64,000 bases of DNA from Combretum micranthum (Eukaryota; Streptophyta; Magnoliopsida; Myrtales; Combretaceae), in NCBI GenBank assembly GCA_024138025.1, contig JAMXBD010003346.1:1-64000 (forward strand), in the 5' to 3' direction. Each line of letters begins with the position of its first letter. Position 1 is the stretch's first letter. This document shows, in pieces, positions 35,511 through 48,287 of the stretch. The position numbers were made by a program, and so were the translations under genes. Below the pieces are notes generated by a model that worked only from the letters and a program-made list of their open reading frames with translations, was not told the origin of the DNA and ran no database searches.

Positions 35511-36117
35511 TATCAAAAACTATAGAAATCTGAACTTCAACATTTATTATACAACCAAACTTAAACCTTTACAATTTACTTGTTTTGATCTTAAACTTAT
35601 CCTATATCATCTCATGATTCATAATTTATTATATTTTCATCTTTATTTCTGTATATTACACATATTATATATATATATATTATGTTAACATAGAATTTAC
35701 TAAGTAGAAAAATAAATACAAATATTTAGAATAACAGTATTTAATACTTGATAGCTTCTAAAAACCCTAGAATTATAGGGAAATATTAAGTGTTAATAAC
35801 AACTATAATTATCAAATATTTGTTCTATATAGATAAATGGGTAAGAATGAAAATTGAAATAAGCTAAATTTACGAATAATGTGACTTCTAAAAATGAAAA
35901 AATAATTATGTGAAACAGATTAGGAAAAACACAGCGACATTAAGCAATAATAAATGAATTTGAGTTACTACTATAAGTCAAATTAAGAATCACGTAAAAA
36001 TAGTGTTAATAACTACAAAAAAAACTTGATAAATATCAATTTAGGACACTAGACACATATAGGAGTTTAGTTATATAATCTATATTATATTGATGAATAT
36101 TTTATTCATCTCAATAG

Positions 36118-36178
36118 GTGACTTTGATACCATAAAGGACCTTTCGGCAGATTACTACGATTAATTCATCATGAGCAG
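36118..36178 (+). other. Putative LTR exon 2 in LTR6
   Basis: It is preceded by TTCATCTCAATAG and read as D-F-D-T-I-K-D-L-S-A-D-Y-Y-D-stop after the leading GT. Donor GCAG|GTGAGTAAT is at 36179 and acceptor TCTTTTCAG ends at 36948 (770 bp). Differences from LTR7 keep the frame open up to the same stop. Confidence 0.5.
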
Positions 36179-39100
36179 GTGAGTAATTCAGTCATATATA
36201 TACTCTTTGTGCTTATAATTAGCTGAATATGTAATGCAAATATAATAATAATATGAATAATTTGATGGAAATGTGTTGTGATCTGGTTTTATGATTGCTA
36301 ATCTACCATTACAAAAGTGATAATATAATGGTATGATGATGTGAAGTAATATGATGATGATTTTGTGTAATGTATGATCACCATGAAATTGAATAAGAAC
36401 TATTGATTTATTAAAATAATCTGGTCATGCATTGCACGTACTACATTATTGCATATACAAATGGGTGACAGCCTGCTACGTATTAATATTTCGGTTCTCT
36501 GTTAATGCTTGATTTTTCTAAAGTGTTAGTTATTTTAAGGTTTTCTTTGTTCCGTTGGTTCTATGGAAACTAAGTGGCAATGAAGAATGCTGCCTGTAGT
36601 ATCACTTTGAAATGATTAATACTTAGAGAGTTTCTAAGGATAAATAGAGGAAATAGTCAATTAAAACTATTATTAAATTTAAAGTGATAACCCTAAGACT
36701 AAAAATCGTTGATTTTCCTATAAACATAGTCTCTCCTGGGCAGGTGGGTCATAAAGTAAATGTTCTTCAACCCTAAAAAGAGGGCGTAAATATTTTTCCT
36801 GTTTGGATTCTAGATCATCCAAGCTTGTATCTGAGCATATGTTTGAGTGATTGCATTACATTCAATTTGTTAATAACTTGTTTGATGTGTAATATGTCTG
36901 GTTATTCACTGAGCCGTGGTTTCGCTCATACTCCAACAGTCTTTTCAGGTTTACGCTTCGACCTTGGTTAGTTACTTCCAGAAACATGGCTCCGGTAAGG
37001 GCTTAAAAGCCGTAAGCCTATGGTTCTACTTAGGATTATTGGTTTATATTTTCCTAGAATGGATTAGCTAGTGTTATCTTATCAGTTATGTATGTAGAGA
37101 ATTATAAGAAGACTACATGGTTTGTAATAGTCTATGATACTTTATGATTAAGATAGCAGTTATTTACTAATTTATTTCTTATATGTATTTATCATTGTTA
37201 TCGAAGCAACTAAAAGATCCTATTATTTTGGAAAACATGTCACTCTCCGAAGGTAATCTAGTGATAATATTCAGGTGTGACTTGTCTCTTCTATTAGGAT
37301 ACCCTCGGAGCGTGACATTATAGAATATAATATTCCTTATAATTGAACAAATAAATGATGATGAATAGAAAAATAATTATAAAGAAATGATGCTAAATCT
37401 AATAATTCAAATTTCAACATGCTTTATAAAAGCGAAAATGAAACACCAAACCAATACAATAAAAGAATAAAATAATATAATCATATAATAAATACAATAA
37501 ACAAACGTGAAACATGAAAATAATTACCAAATAATTCAAAGTTTCAATAGAAGTGATGCATAATACCAAAAAATAAATTTAAAATAATTAGAATAGCACG
37601 ATGAAAGAATAAATCTTAAATTGATCAAAAGCTCTTGAATTATAAAATTTAAAGTTAATATAAAATGTTAACTACTAAGAAACCATTAATTTTGAACTTT
37701 GATTAGAACTCAATTTAAAAATTAAGCTTAGTTAGTTTAATTAAAATAAGTAAATTAAATTATAGGTGATAAATAGATAGATTAATATAATCAAATTAAT
37801 AAATTGATATAAGTGAAATTGAGATTTCAAATACACCTTTTACATTCGTTTATTTGCTTCAATAATCCAATTCATCAATAAAAAATTCCTTAAATCTTTC
37901 TAACTATCAAGTTGAACTTTATCCTATTCAATTTGTTTATTTATTTTGATTATTTTCCAATAAATCAAATTTCATTATCATCTCAACCAATTTTAATTAG
38001 AACCCCTTTTCTTTCAACTATCAAATAAACTAAAATTCAAAATTTCAATTATCTAAACTTTACAAAAGGTCTTAATTAGCCATTTTAACCTAAATCTTAT
38101 TTTCTTTATTCCCATAAAATTTAAAGTCATTTGCTTATTTTAAAATATCTTATCTTATGTTTAGATTGAAACTAGATATCAATTTCTTACAAACTAAATG
38201 CTAAAACTAGATTTATAACTCAAGATATTGATTTTTATTATATAGACTTTCAAATTATTTTTGATACTTAATATAATGATCTAGAAGGTTTAAATTAAAA
38301 CTCTTATTCTTATTCTTAAAAATTTGAAGGTCATGCATGAAAAAGCTTCAAGAACTTAGGATAAGTAGTGATAAAAAAAATCAAGAAGTTTGAGTTATCT
38401 ACAAAGACAAGTTTTGCTATTTCCTTTACTTTAGTTGTTGTTTACATATGCATATGATGAATTGATACTAGATATAAGTTGGATTTATGATAAAATTGAT
38501 GAATGATAGGTACGTGGTTTATGTATGAATGGAGAAGGGTATACTAATGTGGTTTGGAGATGTTTGATGAAGTAGAATGAGTATAGAAGTATTAAAAGTT
38601 ATGAAAATGAGGTTATGTGCTGCTTTTATGATGTTTTGATTGAAATATGATGTTATAAGTTGATAAAATTAAGGTAAAAAGAGAAGAAAAACACGTAAGT
38701 AGGATACACTGCTCTTCATGGGAATGATATAGCCCGTGATCTCCTCGGAGCATGAATTTTTAATGATATAGCCTAGATTACGACTGTCTTATGATCAAAT
38801 TTTTCAAGTGCAACACTACTTTATATTTTAATCATAACTTTTACATCTGGCCTCGGATTAAGGTGATTCAAAATGCTACAGAAAGCTTCAAAAGAACTCT
38901 ATAACTTTTATGTTTTAAGTTTTAGGAAATTTTGAAAGCATCAAGGCCTAAATTTTATTTGTTTCAAGCTACAACAAATCTAAATCAACTTACACAATGG
39001 CTTTACTAGTTAAATGTATGTAGTTGTGTATATTATTTATGATCTCTTAAAAAATAATAAACTAAGGAATTTATAACCCAAATTTAGAAAATTTAGATAT

Positions 39101-41187
39101 AAAATGAACTTAGTTAATCAATTTATGTCTAACTTGACTTAATAGACTTAATGAATTATAGGACATCTAACAATGTTTTTATGGAACAAGTGAATATGAC
39201 TTAGTAACTAGAGTAAATGATTAATTCTTTATAACTTAACTAAGTTAAATTATGTTTATAACTTGAAATATAATAGGCTTAACACCTAATTAGAATTAAT
39301 GTGGATTTTAAGTATAAAATGAATTAGTTAATAAATTTAAGCTCAACTTAACCTAATGAACTTTAGTAAACTAAATGAATTAGATTGATTAAGTTTAGTC
39401 AACTTAACTTAGTAATTGAATTAAATGATTAATTCTAATCAACTTGGCTAAGGTTAAATTAATGAAAGATTAATAACTTGTAATTGGTTTAGCTTAATGT
39501 ATAGGATTAAACCCTAATTAACATAGGAAATATATTGTTTCAAATGTTTGTTGTTAAGAAAAATGAATATTTTGAATATGAATGATATGATGATGTTTTG
39601 TAATAAATAACTATACATAAAGAGAAAATAAATAATTTGACAGACAATGGAAAACTATCCATATCTTAGTGAGGTAATCTTCGCAGACATGGGGGGTTCC
39701 TATTTAATGTCTAATCAAATAAGTTGAATATAAATCTATGTTTCTATAAAATGTAAAATAATGAATTGAAAGTAAGTTTGAATACTAAAATGTAATAAGA
39801 TTTATATTGAGAAAGTTAATGAGCGATTCTTGTTCTTCTTCATACGAGAATCAAATGAATAACCTTTGGAAGCTCTAGAAGATTTTTATGGCTTGGCTAG
39901 GATATCATATGGGCAACATTGACCTTATCACCTTACTTGGGTTTGTAATATAGTTGCACCTATACTAATATACATATAATTGATTTTGCGTAGGGGTTGG
40001 GGATTCATTTGCTGCTTGGTGATTGAATTGGTTGACAACTCATTACAATAAAAGTGATAACATTTGTTTGGTGTTGATTGTGAAATAGGAATTGTTGATT
40101 GTTTGAAATTGGTATAGTCATTAAATAATATGATATAAATCTTATTTGAACCTTAAATGAATCGGACACGCATTACATTATAAGTTGTATTAGCATGATA
40201 TTCATGTCACATATTAATATTATGATTTTGTGGTAATGCTTGATGAGTCTAATGAATCTGGTTAAGACTATAATAAAATTGTTGGCTTCTTAGGAACTAA
40301 GTAGGCATCGAAGGACGTTGCTCATGTTGGAGTCAGCTTTAGGGATTAATACTTAGGGAGTCTCTCAGGTTCTAAGGCGAAGTGAGAATTATGTTGATGA
40401 TATGTCTACATAAATAATAAAAGAGTTAAAAAAAATCTTCCCCTTATAGATCTTTCTAAGGGGAATTTTGAGGTTATGTTAATAATATGTATATATAAAT
40501 GACGATGAGTTGAGAAGGTTTCTTCTTCCTTAGTTCTCAATTTCTCTTGGACGTGAATGACTTGAGCTAGTCCTTCATCCCCCAAGAGAGAGTGTAAATC
40601 TTCATTGGTTTGAATTTTGGTCATCGAAACTGTGCATATCATACAATTAAGTGTTGCATTGCATATGTTTGTTGATAAAACTGGTTTGACATTTGTTTGA
40701 TGTGTGGTTTGGTTATGCTATGCATTGAGTTGTGGATTAGCTCACACCCTTATAGTTTTTATGTAGGAATAGCTAAAGCATGAAAATGGACTAAGTCTAT
40801 GTGGAAAAGAATCCTTGAAGATAGAAGACAAGTTTGAAATAAGAATTAAATGGATAGTGTAGTTAGTGAGTTTTTGCTTCATGTAAAGCAAGTTTAGATT
40901 ATAGATTAGACAAGTTGTATAATAGTATAAAATATGTAAAATGTAAATGATTTATTCTACTTTATTATTTGGTAGGGGATGTCGATTCTCTGTGGATTTG
41001 GTGGATTGTAGGAAATTGGATGTCCTTTATTTCTCACAAATGTATTTATATATTAGAACTTTATAAAATAATTATTCAGGTGGAATCTTGAAAACTCTGA
41101 CTTACAAGATAGTTCTCATATTGCAGGTGCACACGTGATATGATGACTTCAAGTTAATCCTTCTAGGCCCCTTTTATAGGTGTGACA

Positions 41188-42027
41188 ACTACTCTCACAC
41201 GTAGGATCAGAGACTAGTAGTGGTAGCTGAGAGGAGTAGGAAAATCTACATAAAATGATGGTCATATGAGCTTGGGGTTGGTATTGGTTGAAAAGTCTAC
41301 TAAAATTCAATGGCACATAACAGCCTAAAAGTCTACGAAAACTAAGTGGTTATATGGGGGCCTATAACAATTCCTTATCCCTAAACATGGAGAGCGTAAA
41401 TCCGTTCTATGTATAGTTTCCGGATAACCATACATATTTGTGTGCTCATGTGTTTGTTGCATAGCATGCATAACATAGGCTTAAAACTAAAATAATTTGC
41501 TCATTTGTTTTTTTTTTTTTTTTATGTTACGTTTGAAGGAAATATCTCACTAAGCTAGATGTAGCTTACCCCCCTATAGTTTTCTTTTCTAGGAAAAGCA
41601 TAAAGTTAGGATTGGGATAGGAACTAAGCATAGAGCATATCAAAGATCCAGTTAAGATAATTAGAGGACTAAAATGTTGATGGACTAAACATAGTTGAGA
41701 GAAAGGACTTAAAACTTGATTTATTTTTCTTTCTTAACTTCCTTTCCTTCCATTAGTAATTTCCTTTGATAGTGGATGATGAATAGTCTAAGTTTGCCTT
41801 ATCTTATCTTTTGGTAAGGTATCAATTTCTTTGCGATCCTTGTGATTTGTGGAAATATCGGTATCAAAAACTTTTTTTTTTCAAGTACATATGTATAACA
41901 TATTAAGAGAATAATTAATTAGAGTCTTGTAATCTCTGACTTGCAAGGTGGTCCTCATGTTATAGGTGCATAGGTGATATGATGACTTTAGAGTAATCCT
42001 ACTAGGTCCCTATTTAGGGTCATGACA
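41188..42027 (+). mobile_element. Fragment of a plus-strand Tekay-like LTR (part 2)
   Basis: This resumes the LTR interrupted at 27467. It contains the family's TCACTAAGC ... TTACCCCCCTATAG ... TTTTCTTTTCTAG acceptor block (AG at 41591-41592) and ends TTAGGGTCATGACA. Its TG start was not found. Confidence 0.7.
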
Positions 42028-42343
42028 ATTGCCACTCTCACTCACATTCATATTTCAATCATCTTCATTTTATATCACTCAAAATCCTATTATTAGATTC
42101 AAGATTTATCTTTTTTTATTTGTAATGTAGGGAAGAAGATGCTTTTATATTTATGCACATATATACATATATATGCACATTCCCCACCACAAACAATAAG
42201 AAATTGGTAAACTAGAACATAATGTAGATTAACAACATGTTTGCAAATATCATAGTAAATATGTGAATATGTTTGATTATTTCTTTATTAAAAAAAAGAC
42301 TAATAGGTGAGGTTATATAAAATTTTTATCAGGGCAGACCATA
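42028..42343. other. Host sequence left of the solo LTR (LTR9)
   Basis: 316 bp between two LTRs with no coding signal. It is continuous across LTR9 with the sequence at 50163, since the CCATA duplication joins them. Confidence 0.5.
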
Positions 42344-43048
42344 TGTAAACCCCCAAATTTTTTAATTGGTTTAGCTTAAAACCCTAAACCAGAAATCAAC
42401 AGGATTTCTAAAGTCAATAAAACCCTAGTTTACCGTAACCGCTTAAGTCCGACATTGCTGTTTTCTTTGGCCGTAGAAAATGAAGTTGGAATAATTAGCT
42501 AGAATAGTTCGTAATAACTATAGCTTATATAAAAATATCAGTTTTGTGAATTTCAGGTGTCATTTGAACCCGATCGGACATAGTTCTTGAAAACATATAT
42601 CGGGGCCCGGAATAGTAAAAATATTCCGAATATACCGTTAGACTCGTAAAAATATAAGATTTTCAAAAATATCAATTTCAAAAATTTTCAGTAAGTAAAA
42701 ATAACAGATATAGCTATCATACGCGTGTTTTCTTACTATCGGTACTTTATTAGTCATATCTACTTTACATTACACTATTAATTACTATTCTACACTATTT
42801 TTTTCTCTCTACTTTTTCTTACACCTACTCTTATAAACACCATAACCTATAACCTTTACTTTTTACCTTTCCCATAACTTTATTTCACATCTACCTTACA
42901 TATTACATCTTTTATTTAACAAAAAGTCAAAAAAATAAAATCACTCCCCCCTCTACAAGTAATGGCTGGTGCCCCTTTCTCCCCATCTTCCTCAATTTTG
43001 TTTCAATTTTTATTTATTTTAATCATACAAAAATCACCCCACATTTTC

Positions 43049-43056
43049 TATAAATA
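43049..43056 (+). promoter_or_regulatory. TATA box of LTR9
   Basis: TATAAATA in TTTTCTATAAATACCCCCC, identical in context to LTR13. Confidence 0.65.
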
Positions 43057-44675
43057 CCCCCCTCCTTTTTCACTTCTTTCACACAATTACTACCCACAAA
43101 TTCATACAAAAACTCTCCCAAAATCTCTTCCCAAAACTCTCTCAAAATACCATCTCAAAACTCTCTCAAAATAATTCCATAACAACTTCCTCCACAACTA
43201 AAACCCATAACCACATACTACTGCCAAAATCTTCTTTAGGTAACTATCTTATACTATTTTCTTCTTCTTCATGTCATGTAACTTTACATGACCATAGTGT
43301 GAGTTTCTAAAGATTAAAAGTTATGGAAGCTCAATTATGCTCATGTATTGTTCTTGTTCATGAAAATCTATTTATGTTCATGTTATTATTTTTGTTTATA
43401 TCATTGTTACTACATCTAAATATTATTATATATATATGTACATATCCTTTAGAGCATATAAGCTCACTTGCAATTTATTTATTTTATGCAATGTAATTTA
43501 TTTATTTATCCCATTGCAATTTATTTACTTATTCCTTGTTATTTTAAGACTAGCCTCTAGTCTTAGATTTGTCCTCATCAAGTCAAAACAAGTTTTTCTT
43601 TTTATTTTGGGACTAGTCTACTTCTTAGTCCCGAGAGCCTTGAAAAAGCTAAGACTCTAATACTTGACTTTATTATTATGTTATTTTTGTTTACTATTAT
43701 TTCTCATAAATCATGTTCATTTAGATTGTTGTCCAAAAAAATTTCAATTTCTACAAATAATTAACAAAAGGAGATTTGGTCACCTAGAAATAAGTTTATG
43801 TGAAGTATAAAATCTATGAGTTAACAAAAATAAACTCATTTCTTTTCAAGTTACAAAAAGAACCCACTACAAATGTTAGAAACTACTTTTACTATGAAAT
43901 GCTCCTTAAATCCTCTATTATTCCACTTTGTTTTTCAAAAGAAAATAATTGTTGATACAAAAATGATTTTTTTATGAAAAATATAATCAAATGAAATGCT
44001 AAGGAATTTATCAAATAAAGACCTTTAAAAACAAATAGGCAAAGAAAATTGTATAGGAAAAATAAATAGGAAAAGTAGTACTAATATAAGAGAACTTAGA
44101 AAATAGAAAATTTTATTTTCAAAAAGTTATTTGGGAAATATAATAAAACCAACATAAAGAAATTTTGGGAAAACAAAGGGAAACAAATATTCATTTCAAG
44201 AAAGTTAAAAAAATAAATTCTTGTAAACTATGTTTTCTAAAACTTCAAACCAACATTGTTTTACTCAAGAAATATAACTGGACAACAAAACACTTGAGCA
44301 TGCTTAAATATAAGTTATTAGTTATAAAAAGAGAATTTTTCAACTATATAGATAACTAAGTATTTATCAAACAAATTTTGATTTCTTGAACCAAAGTTGT
44401 TTTGTGTTGGAAAAATCCATGGTGAATTTTGTCACCACTGTTTCGGGGCCCAAATAGTTTATTTTGACAAAAATAGTTTTAGAAATGGATAGATCTTTTC
44501 GAGTAGGTAGAAGTCGGTATATTATATGCGCAATTCCGAGTTAAAATGACCAAGTTATGGCCATTTTAAATTGGAACTTTCTTTTATACAAACTTTAACG
44601 TTCTTTTGATATTGTTTTGTCAAAATTCAAGAAAATCATCAAGGAATGCTCATTGTAGGTATTTTCTTTGGCTAG

Positions 44676-44773
44676 GTGACCCCGAGGAAGAATTCCTTTA
44701 CCCCGAAGATTATTTCGATTAATTGGAGTGTGTGAACGACTCATCCACATAGAGGAATAGTCGACATAGTATC
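44676..44773 (+). other. Putative LTR exon 2 in LTR9
   Basis: It is preceded by TATTTTCTTTGGCTAG and read (after leading GT) as D-P-E-E-E-F-L-Y-P-E-D-Y-F-D-stop. It ends ATC|GTGAGTTTATTTCC. The 98-bp length equals that in LTR10 and nearly that in LTR13 (96 bp). Confidence 0.55.
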
Positions 44774-45787
44774 GTGAGTTTATTTCCTTAAAATGCTATA
44801 CATGTTGTGCTTGTAAATTAGTTGCACTAGAATTAGGAAAAGAGAAATCGATATGTATGTAAAATAATTCTTTGAAAGAATCCTAAGAATATCGGAGCCG
44901 GAATTGTTTTAAATGCTTGTTTTAGTATAACATTTGATTTGTATGAGATTCTTTGATCGCCTTAAATTCAAAAATAATTATGCTATGACATTATAAATAA
45001 ATGGATTCATGCATACCACGAGGTGAGTCACATTGCATATGGGTTATTATCCTTGGGTGAGAAGGATAGTAGGTTCATGTCGAAAGCAAAACTTGGCGGA
45101 GTATCCGAAAGCGATTGCTTGGCGGCTTAAAGGAAATGCTTGGCGGAAAATCTGTCACGCCCGAAGGGTACCCTAAACGTGGCAGTCCGCCGTACACAAT
45201 ACTAAAGCCTAGGAATGACTACCTTAGTCATGCAAAGGCTTTCATATTATGTACAAGGCGTACATCACAACCAAGGGGACGCATCGGAGTAGCGCAATTT
45301 ATTTTGATAATAATTAAGTAACAAGGCAAAGAGAATACTTAATATAAAACATAAGCATATCACAATTCAATTCTTAAGGCCTATTCTTCTATTATCTTCA
45401 ACTAAATATACATCCCTAATCATATAGGTTATCACATATAAAGAACCTTACAAACTTTCTTCATCGTATGATTCCGTATCCTTAATCATCCGTCCCTGAC
45501 TTTCTTAAAGTCATGATCCTCAATTTAGGTCACTAGCATACCTGTTTCAACAAATCTATAGGGGTATAAGCTACAACTAGCTTAGTGAGTAAATCCCAAA
45601 ATTCATACTCGAAGAAAAATTATCAATCAAGTTTATTATTCACACATATGAAATGCAACAACCACGTGAGCATACAAGACATATGACTTTCCGGGAATCA
45701 TATGTTGAATGAATTTACGCCCTTCATTCGGGGTTGGGGATTCAGGCCAATTACAGCCACAACTTTTGAAAACAATTTTATAGATCT

Positions 45788-45945
45788 TACCGGCTCCTAT
45801 ACGCCATCAAAAACTTGTAGTTTATTACCGGCTCCTACTAGCCATCAAAAACTTGTAGTTTATTACAGGCTCCTACTAGCCATCACTTTTGTAGTTCTTA
45901 CCGGCTCCTACTCGCCACTTACATGATATACCGGTTCTGTCTACC
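45788..45945. repeat. Minisatellite in LTR10
   Basis: Four to five copies of a unit with ACCGGCTCCTACTAGCCATC, three of them extended by AAAAACTTGTAGTTTATT-type sequence. It lies in the second putative intron. Confidence 0.8.
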
Positions 45946-46260
45946 ACCACTATTATACACTTGTCCCACCAATTGTATAGTAGTGAATGCAATGTGACTC
46001 AACATATGAAGTGCATGAATAATTTCTTTAGTTAAGGTCTAGTTAATTACGTTTAAATTCCTTCAAGTGATCAATCAATTTCAAACACTTCAAGATACTA
46101 ATTCACATACAACTTTATTATAAACAAGTCGAATTTCGATATACTTAGTATTCTTTCAACATATTATCATGCACTTCCATTTTATTTTTCTTAAATTCTA
46201 GTGCAACTAATTTTACAAGCACAATCAAGAGTATGAGAAAATTAACGGGAAGTAACTCAC

Positions 46261-46358
46261 GATGCCATGTCGTCTATTCCTCTAAGCGGATGAGTCGTTC
46301 ACACACTCCACTTAATCGCAATTGTTCTTGTGGTGAAGGAATCCTTCCTCGGGATTAC
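46261..46358 (-). other. Putative LTR exon 2 in LTR10
   Basis: In sense, TATTTTCCTTGGTTAG precedes a frame N-P-E-E-G-F-L-H-H-K-N-N-C-D-stop (after leading GT), with donor ATC|GTGAGTTAC at 46260. The P-E-D-Y core is replaced by H-K-N-N-C, but frame and stop are kept. Confidence 0.45.
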
Positions 46359-48279
46359 CTAACCAAGGAAAATACCCATAATGAGTTTTTCTTGAAGATT
46401 TTCTTGAATTTTGACAAAACAATGTCAAAGAACGTTAAAGTTCGTATAGAAGAATGTTCCAACTTAAAATGGCCATAACTTGGTCATTTTTACTCGGAAT
46501 CGCGCATACAATATACCGTTTTCTACCTATTCGAAAGGTTTCTATCCATTTCTAAACCTATCTTGGTCATAAAAGGTCATTTGGGGTTCCGAAAACGTCA
46601 GGTACAGATTTAAAACGAATTTTCTAAACTTTTGCAAAAATCCATTTTCTAACTCAACTCCATTTTAAAGAAAATCCTTTTGTAACAATATAAACATATA
46701 TTTGATAACACATTTGAATATATAGTATGCCTCACTTTTATGCAAAATCAATGGTAGTGTCTCAACAATTTATTTCATAAAACAATTTATTTAAACTTAG
46801 TTTTGAAATTTCCTTTCAAGTATTAAAGAAACTTTATATTTTTCTAGGTTGTTATAAATGAGTATATTCTTATTTTATTTTCTTCATTTCTTCTTCCAAA
46901 ACAAGTTGAATTTTCCTTAATCCTTAGTCTTGTATTAAATTTTCCTTCTAGTGATTAAAGTTCAAATTCATCAAAAGTATATTAAGTTGATAAAAACCTT
47001 TTTATAAATTTTTGTATTTAGGATGGTTTTTAGAAAATGAATTTGTCTTCTTATATTCATTTCTAAAATATAAGCTTTTGCTTTAAAACTTGTTCTTTCA
47101 TTTCTTTGAAAAGAATCATCTTTATAAAATCCATTACTATAAATCTTACCTTATTTATATTCCTTTGAAAATTAGTTCCTTCTTTGAAAATCATTATTTT
47201 TCCTAAGTGGGTTCATAACTTGATGAGTTGATTTTTTCTTAACTTTGAAAACTAGTTTGTTCCTTAGTTTAGAAAAGAATTTAAGTCTTAAACTTTCGAT
47301 ATTAACGATTTATTTTTCTAAAAACTTAGATTACCATAAAATACAAGGAAAATATTTATTTATGTTTTCTTGGTAAAACTATCTTTGTTATTTAAGAAAA
47401 CTTGAGAAAACTTGTATTATTCTATTTCTAGGTTGTTGATAATAACTTCATGTTTTGTGGTAAATCATATAATTGGAAACTTAGCTTTGAGTTTATTTAG
47501 TAAAACAAGATTCTATTTTTAGACTAGTTGAGACATTAACATTATGCAAATGCAAGTATCATGAGCATATAAAATAATAAGAACATAAGAAAATACTAAA
47601 AATAATTAATGAGCAAGAAAATAAAATATCAAGCATTGGGAACCTTAGCTTCATCAAGGAATCCCGATCAAGTATTGGAGCCTTAGCTTTATCAAGGCAT
47701 CCCGGGACTAAGAATGGACTAGTCCCGAAAGATTTAAAGAAAATAGATCAAATTGTTTTGACTTGATATGGACAAGTCTAAGACTAGAAAGACTAGTCTT
47801 AATATCATAAAAATAAATTGCATAACTTGAAAAATAAATAACAAATGAGCTTATATGCTCTAAATAAATATATATACATAATGTACATAATATATAATAT
47901 ATAAGCAAATAATAATAATAACAACATAATAAAATAGGAAGCTTATGTACAAGAACAAAACATGAACATGTTGTTGCTTTTACTACTCATATGAGTTTCA
48001 AAACAACACCATAGTCATGTTAAGTTACATGACATGGATGAATAATAGATGGAAGAAATATTACCTAAGGTATGTAAGAGGTATGAAGATGGTAGTGAGC
48101 TTATGGTTATGTGGTTATGGAGAGATGGTAGTTGTATTACATAAGAGAGTTTTGGTAGGAGATTTTCTTCTTACAAGAAGAGAGTTCTTGTAAGATTATA
48201 GAGGAGAGTTTTTGGAGAGGATTTTGGCATAATTTCTTTGCTTTGGAATGGTGTGAAGAAATGAGAAGGGGAGAGGTGG

Positions 48280-48287
48280 TATTTATA
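48280..48287 (-). promoter_or_regulatory. TATA box of LTR10
   Basis: TATAAATA in sense in TTCTATAAATACCACC, at the family position. Confidence 0.6.

Larger units (their letters stand above)
33433..35660 (-). mobile_element. Solo LTR of another family (LTR8, 2228 bp), CATAT duplication
   Basis: The plus strand begins TGTAACGCCCT and ends ATATTACA. CATAT flanks it at 33428-33432 and 35661-35665. It is inserted in LTR6, and comparison with LTR7 shows the uninterrupted target. It is shorter than, and only weakly similar to, the Tekay-like LTRs. It still has a TATA box (35242-35235), GCCGGCGGCG motifs upstream of it (about 35360 and 35470) and a terminal acidic reading frame (33867-33773). Short (TA)n runs lie at 34561-34584. 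Confidence 0.9.
27773..37317 (+). mobile_element. Solo LTR (LTR6) with TTATA duplication
   Basis: It begins TGTAAACCTTGG and ends GGAGCGTGACA. TTATA flanks both sides (27768-27772 and 37318-37322). It contains LTR7 (same family) after 768 bp and LTR8 (different family) at 33433; without them it is about 3.66 kb. It carries putative exon 2 at 36118-36178. Confidence 0.92.
27468..41187 (+). mobile_element. Solo LTR (LTR5) with ACTAC duplication, holding nested LTRs
   Basis: It begins TGTAATTACCC and ends AGGTGTGACA. Flanks are ACTAC (27463-27467) and ACTAC (41188-41192), a perfect 5-bp duplication. LTR6 is inserted after 300 bp. Without the nested DNA the LTR is about 4.17 kb. Its 3' part (37323-41187) has a GTTTTTATGTAG acceptor-like site ending at 40766. 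No gag-pol remains. Confidence 0.85.

Noticed and set aside
42962..43174. ORF of 70 codons at the LTR9 promoter (and its LTR13 counterpart at 54926-55177)
   Set aside because: It spans the TATA box and the pyrimidine-rich leader. The low-complexity Ser/Pro/Leu composition follows from base bias, and the frame is not preserved between the two LTRs.
43436..43660. ORFs in the LTR intron block (also 55233-55457, 18657-18908, 47708-47908)
   Set aside because: They follow AT-rich, T-rich sense sequence. Some short stretches are shared, but frames break between copies. They could hide a middle exon, but I cannot support one.
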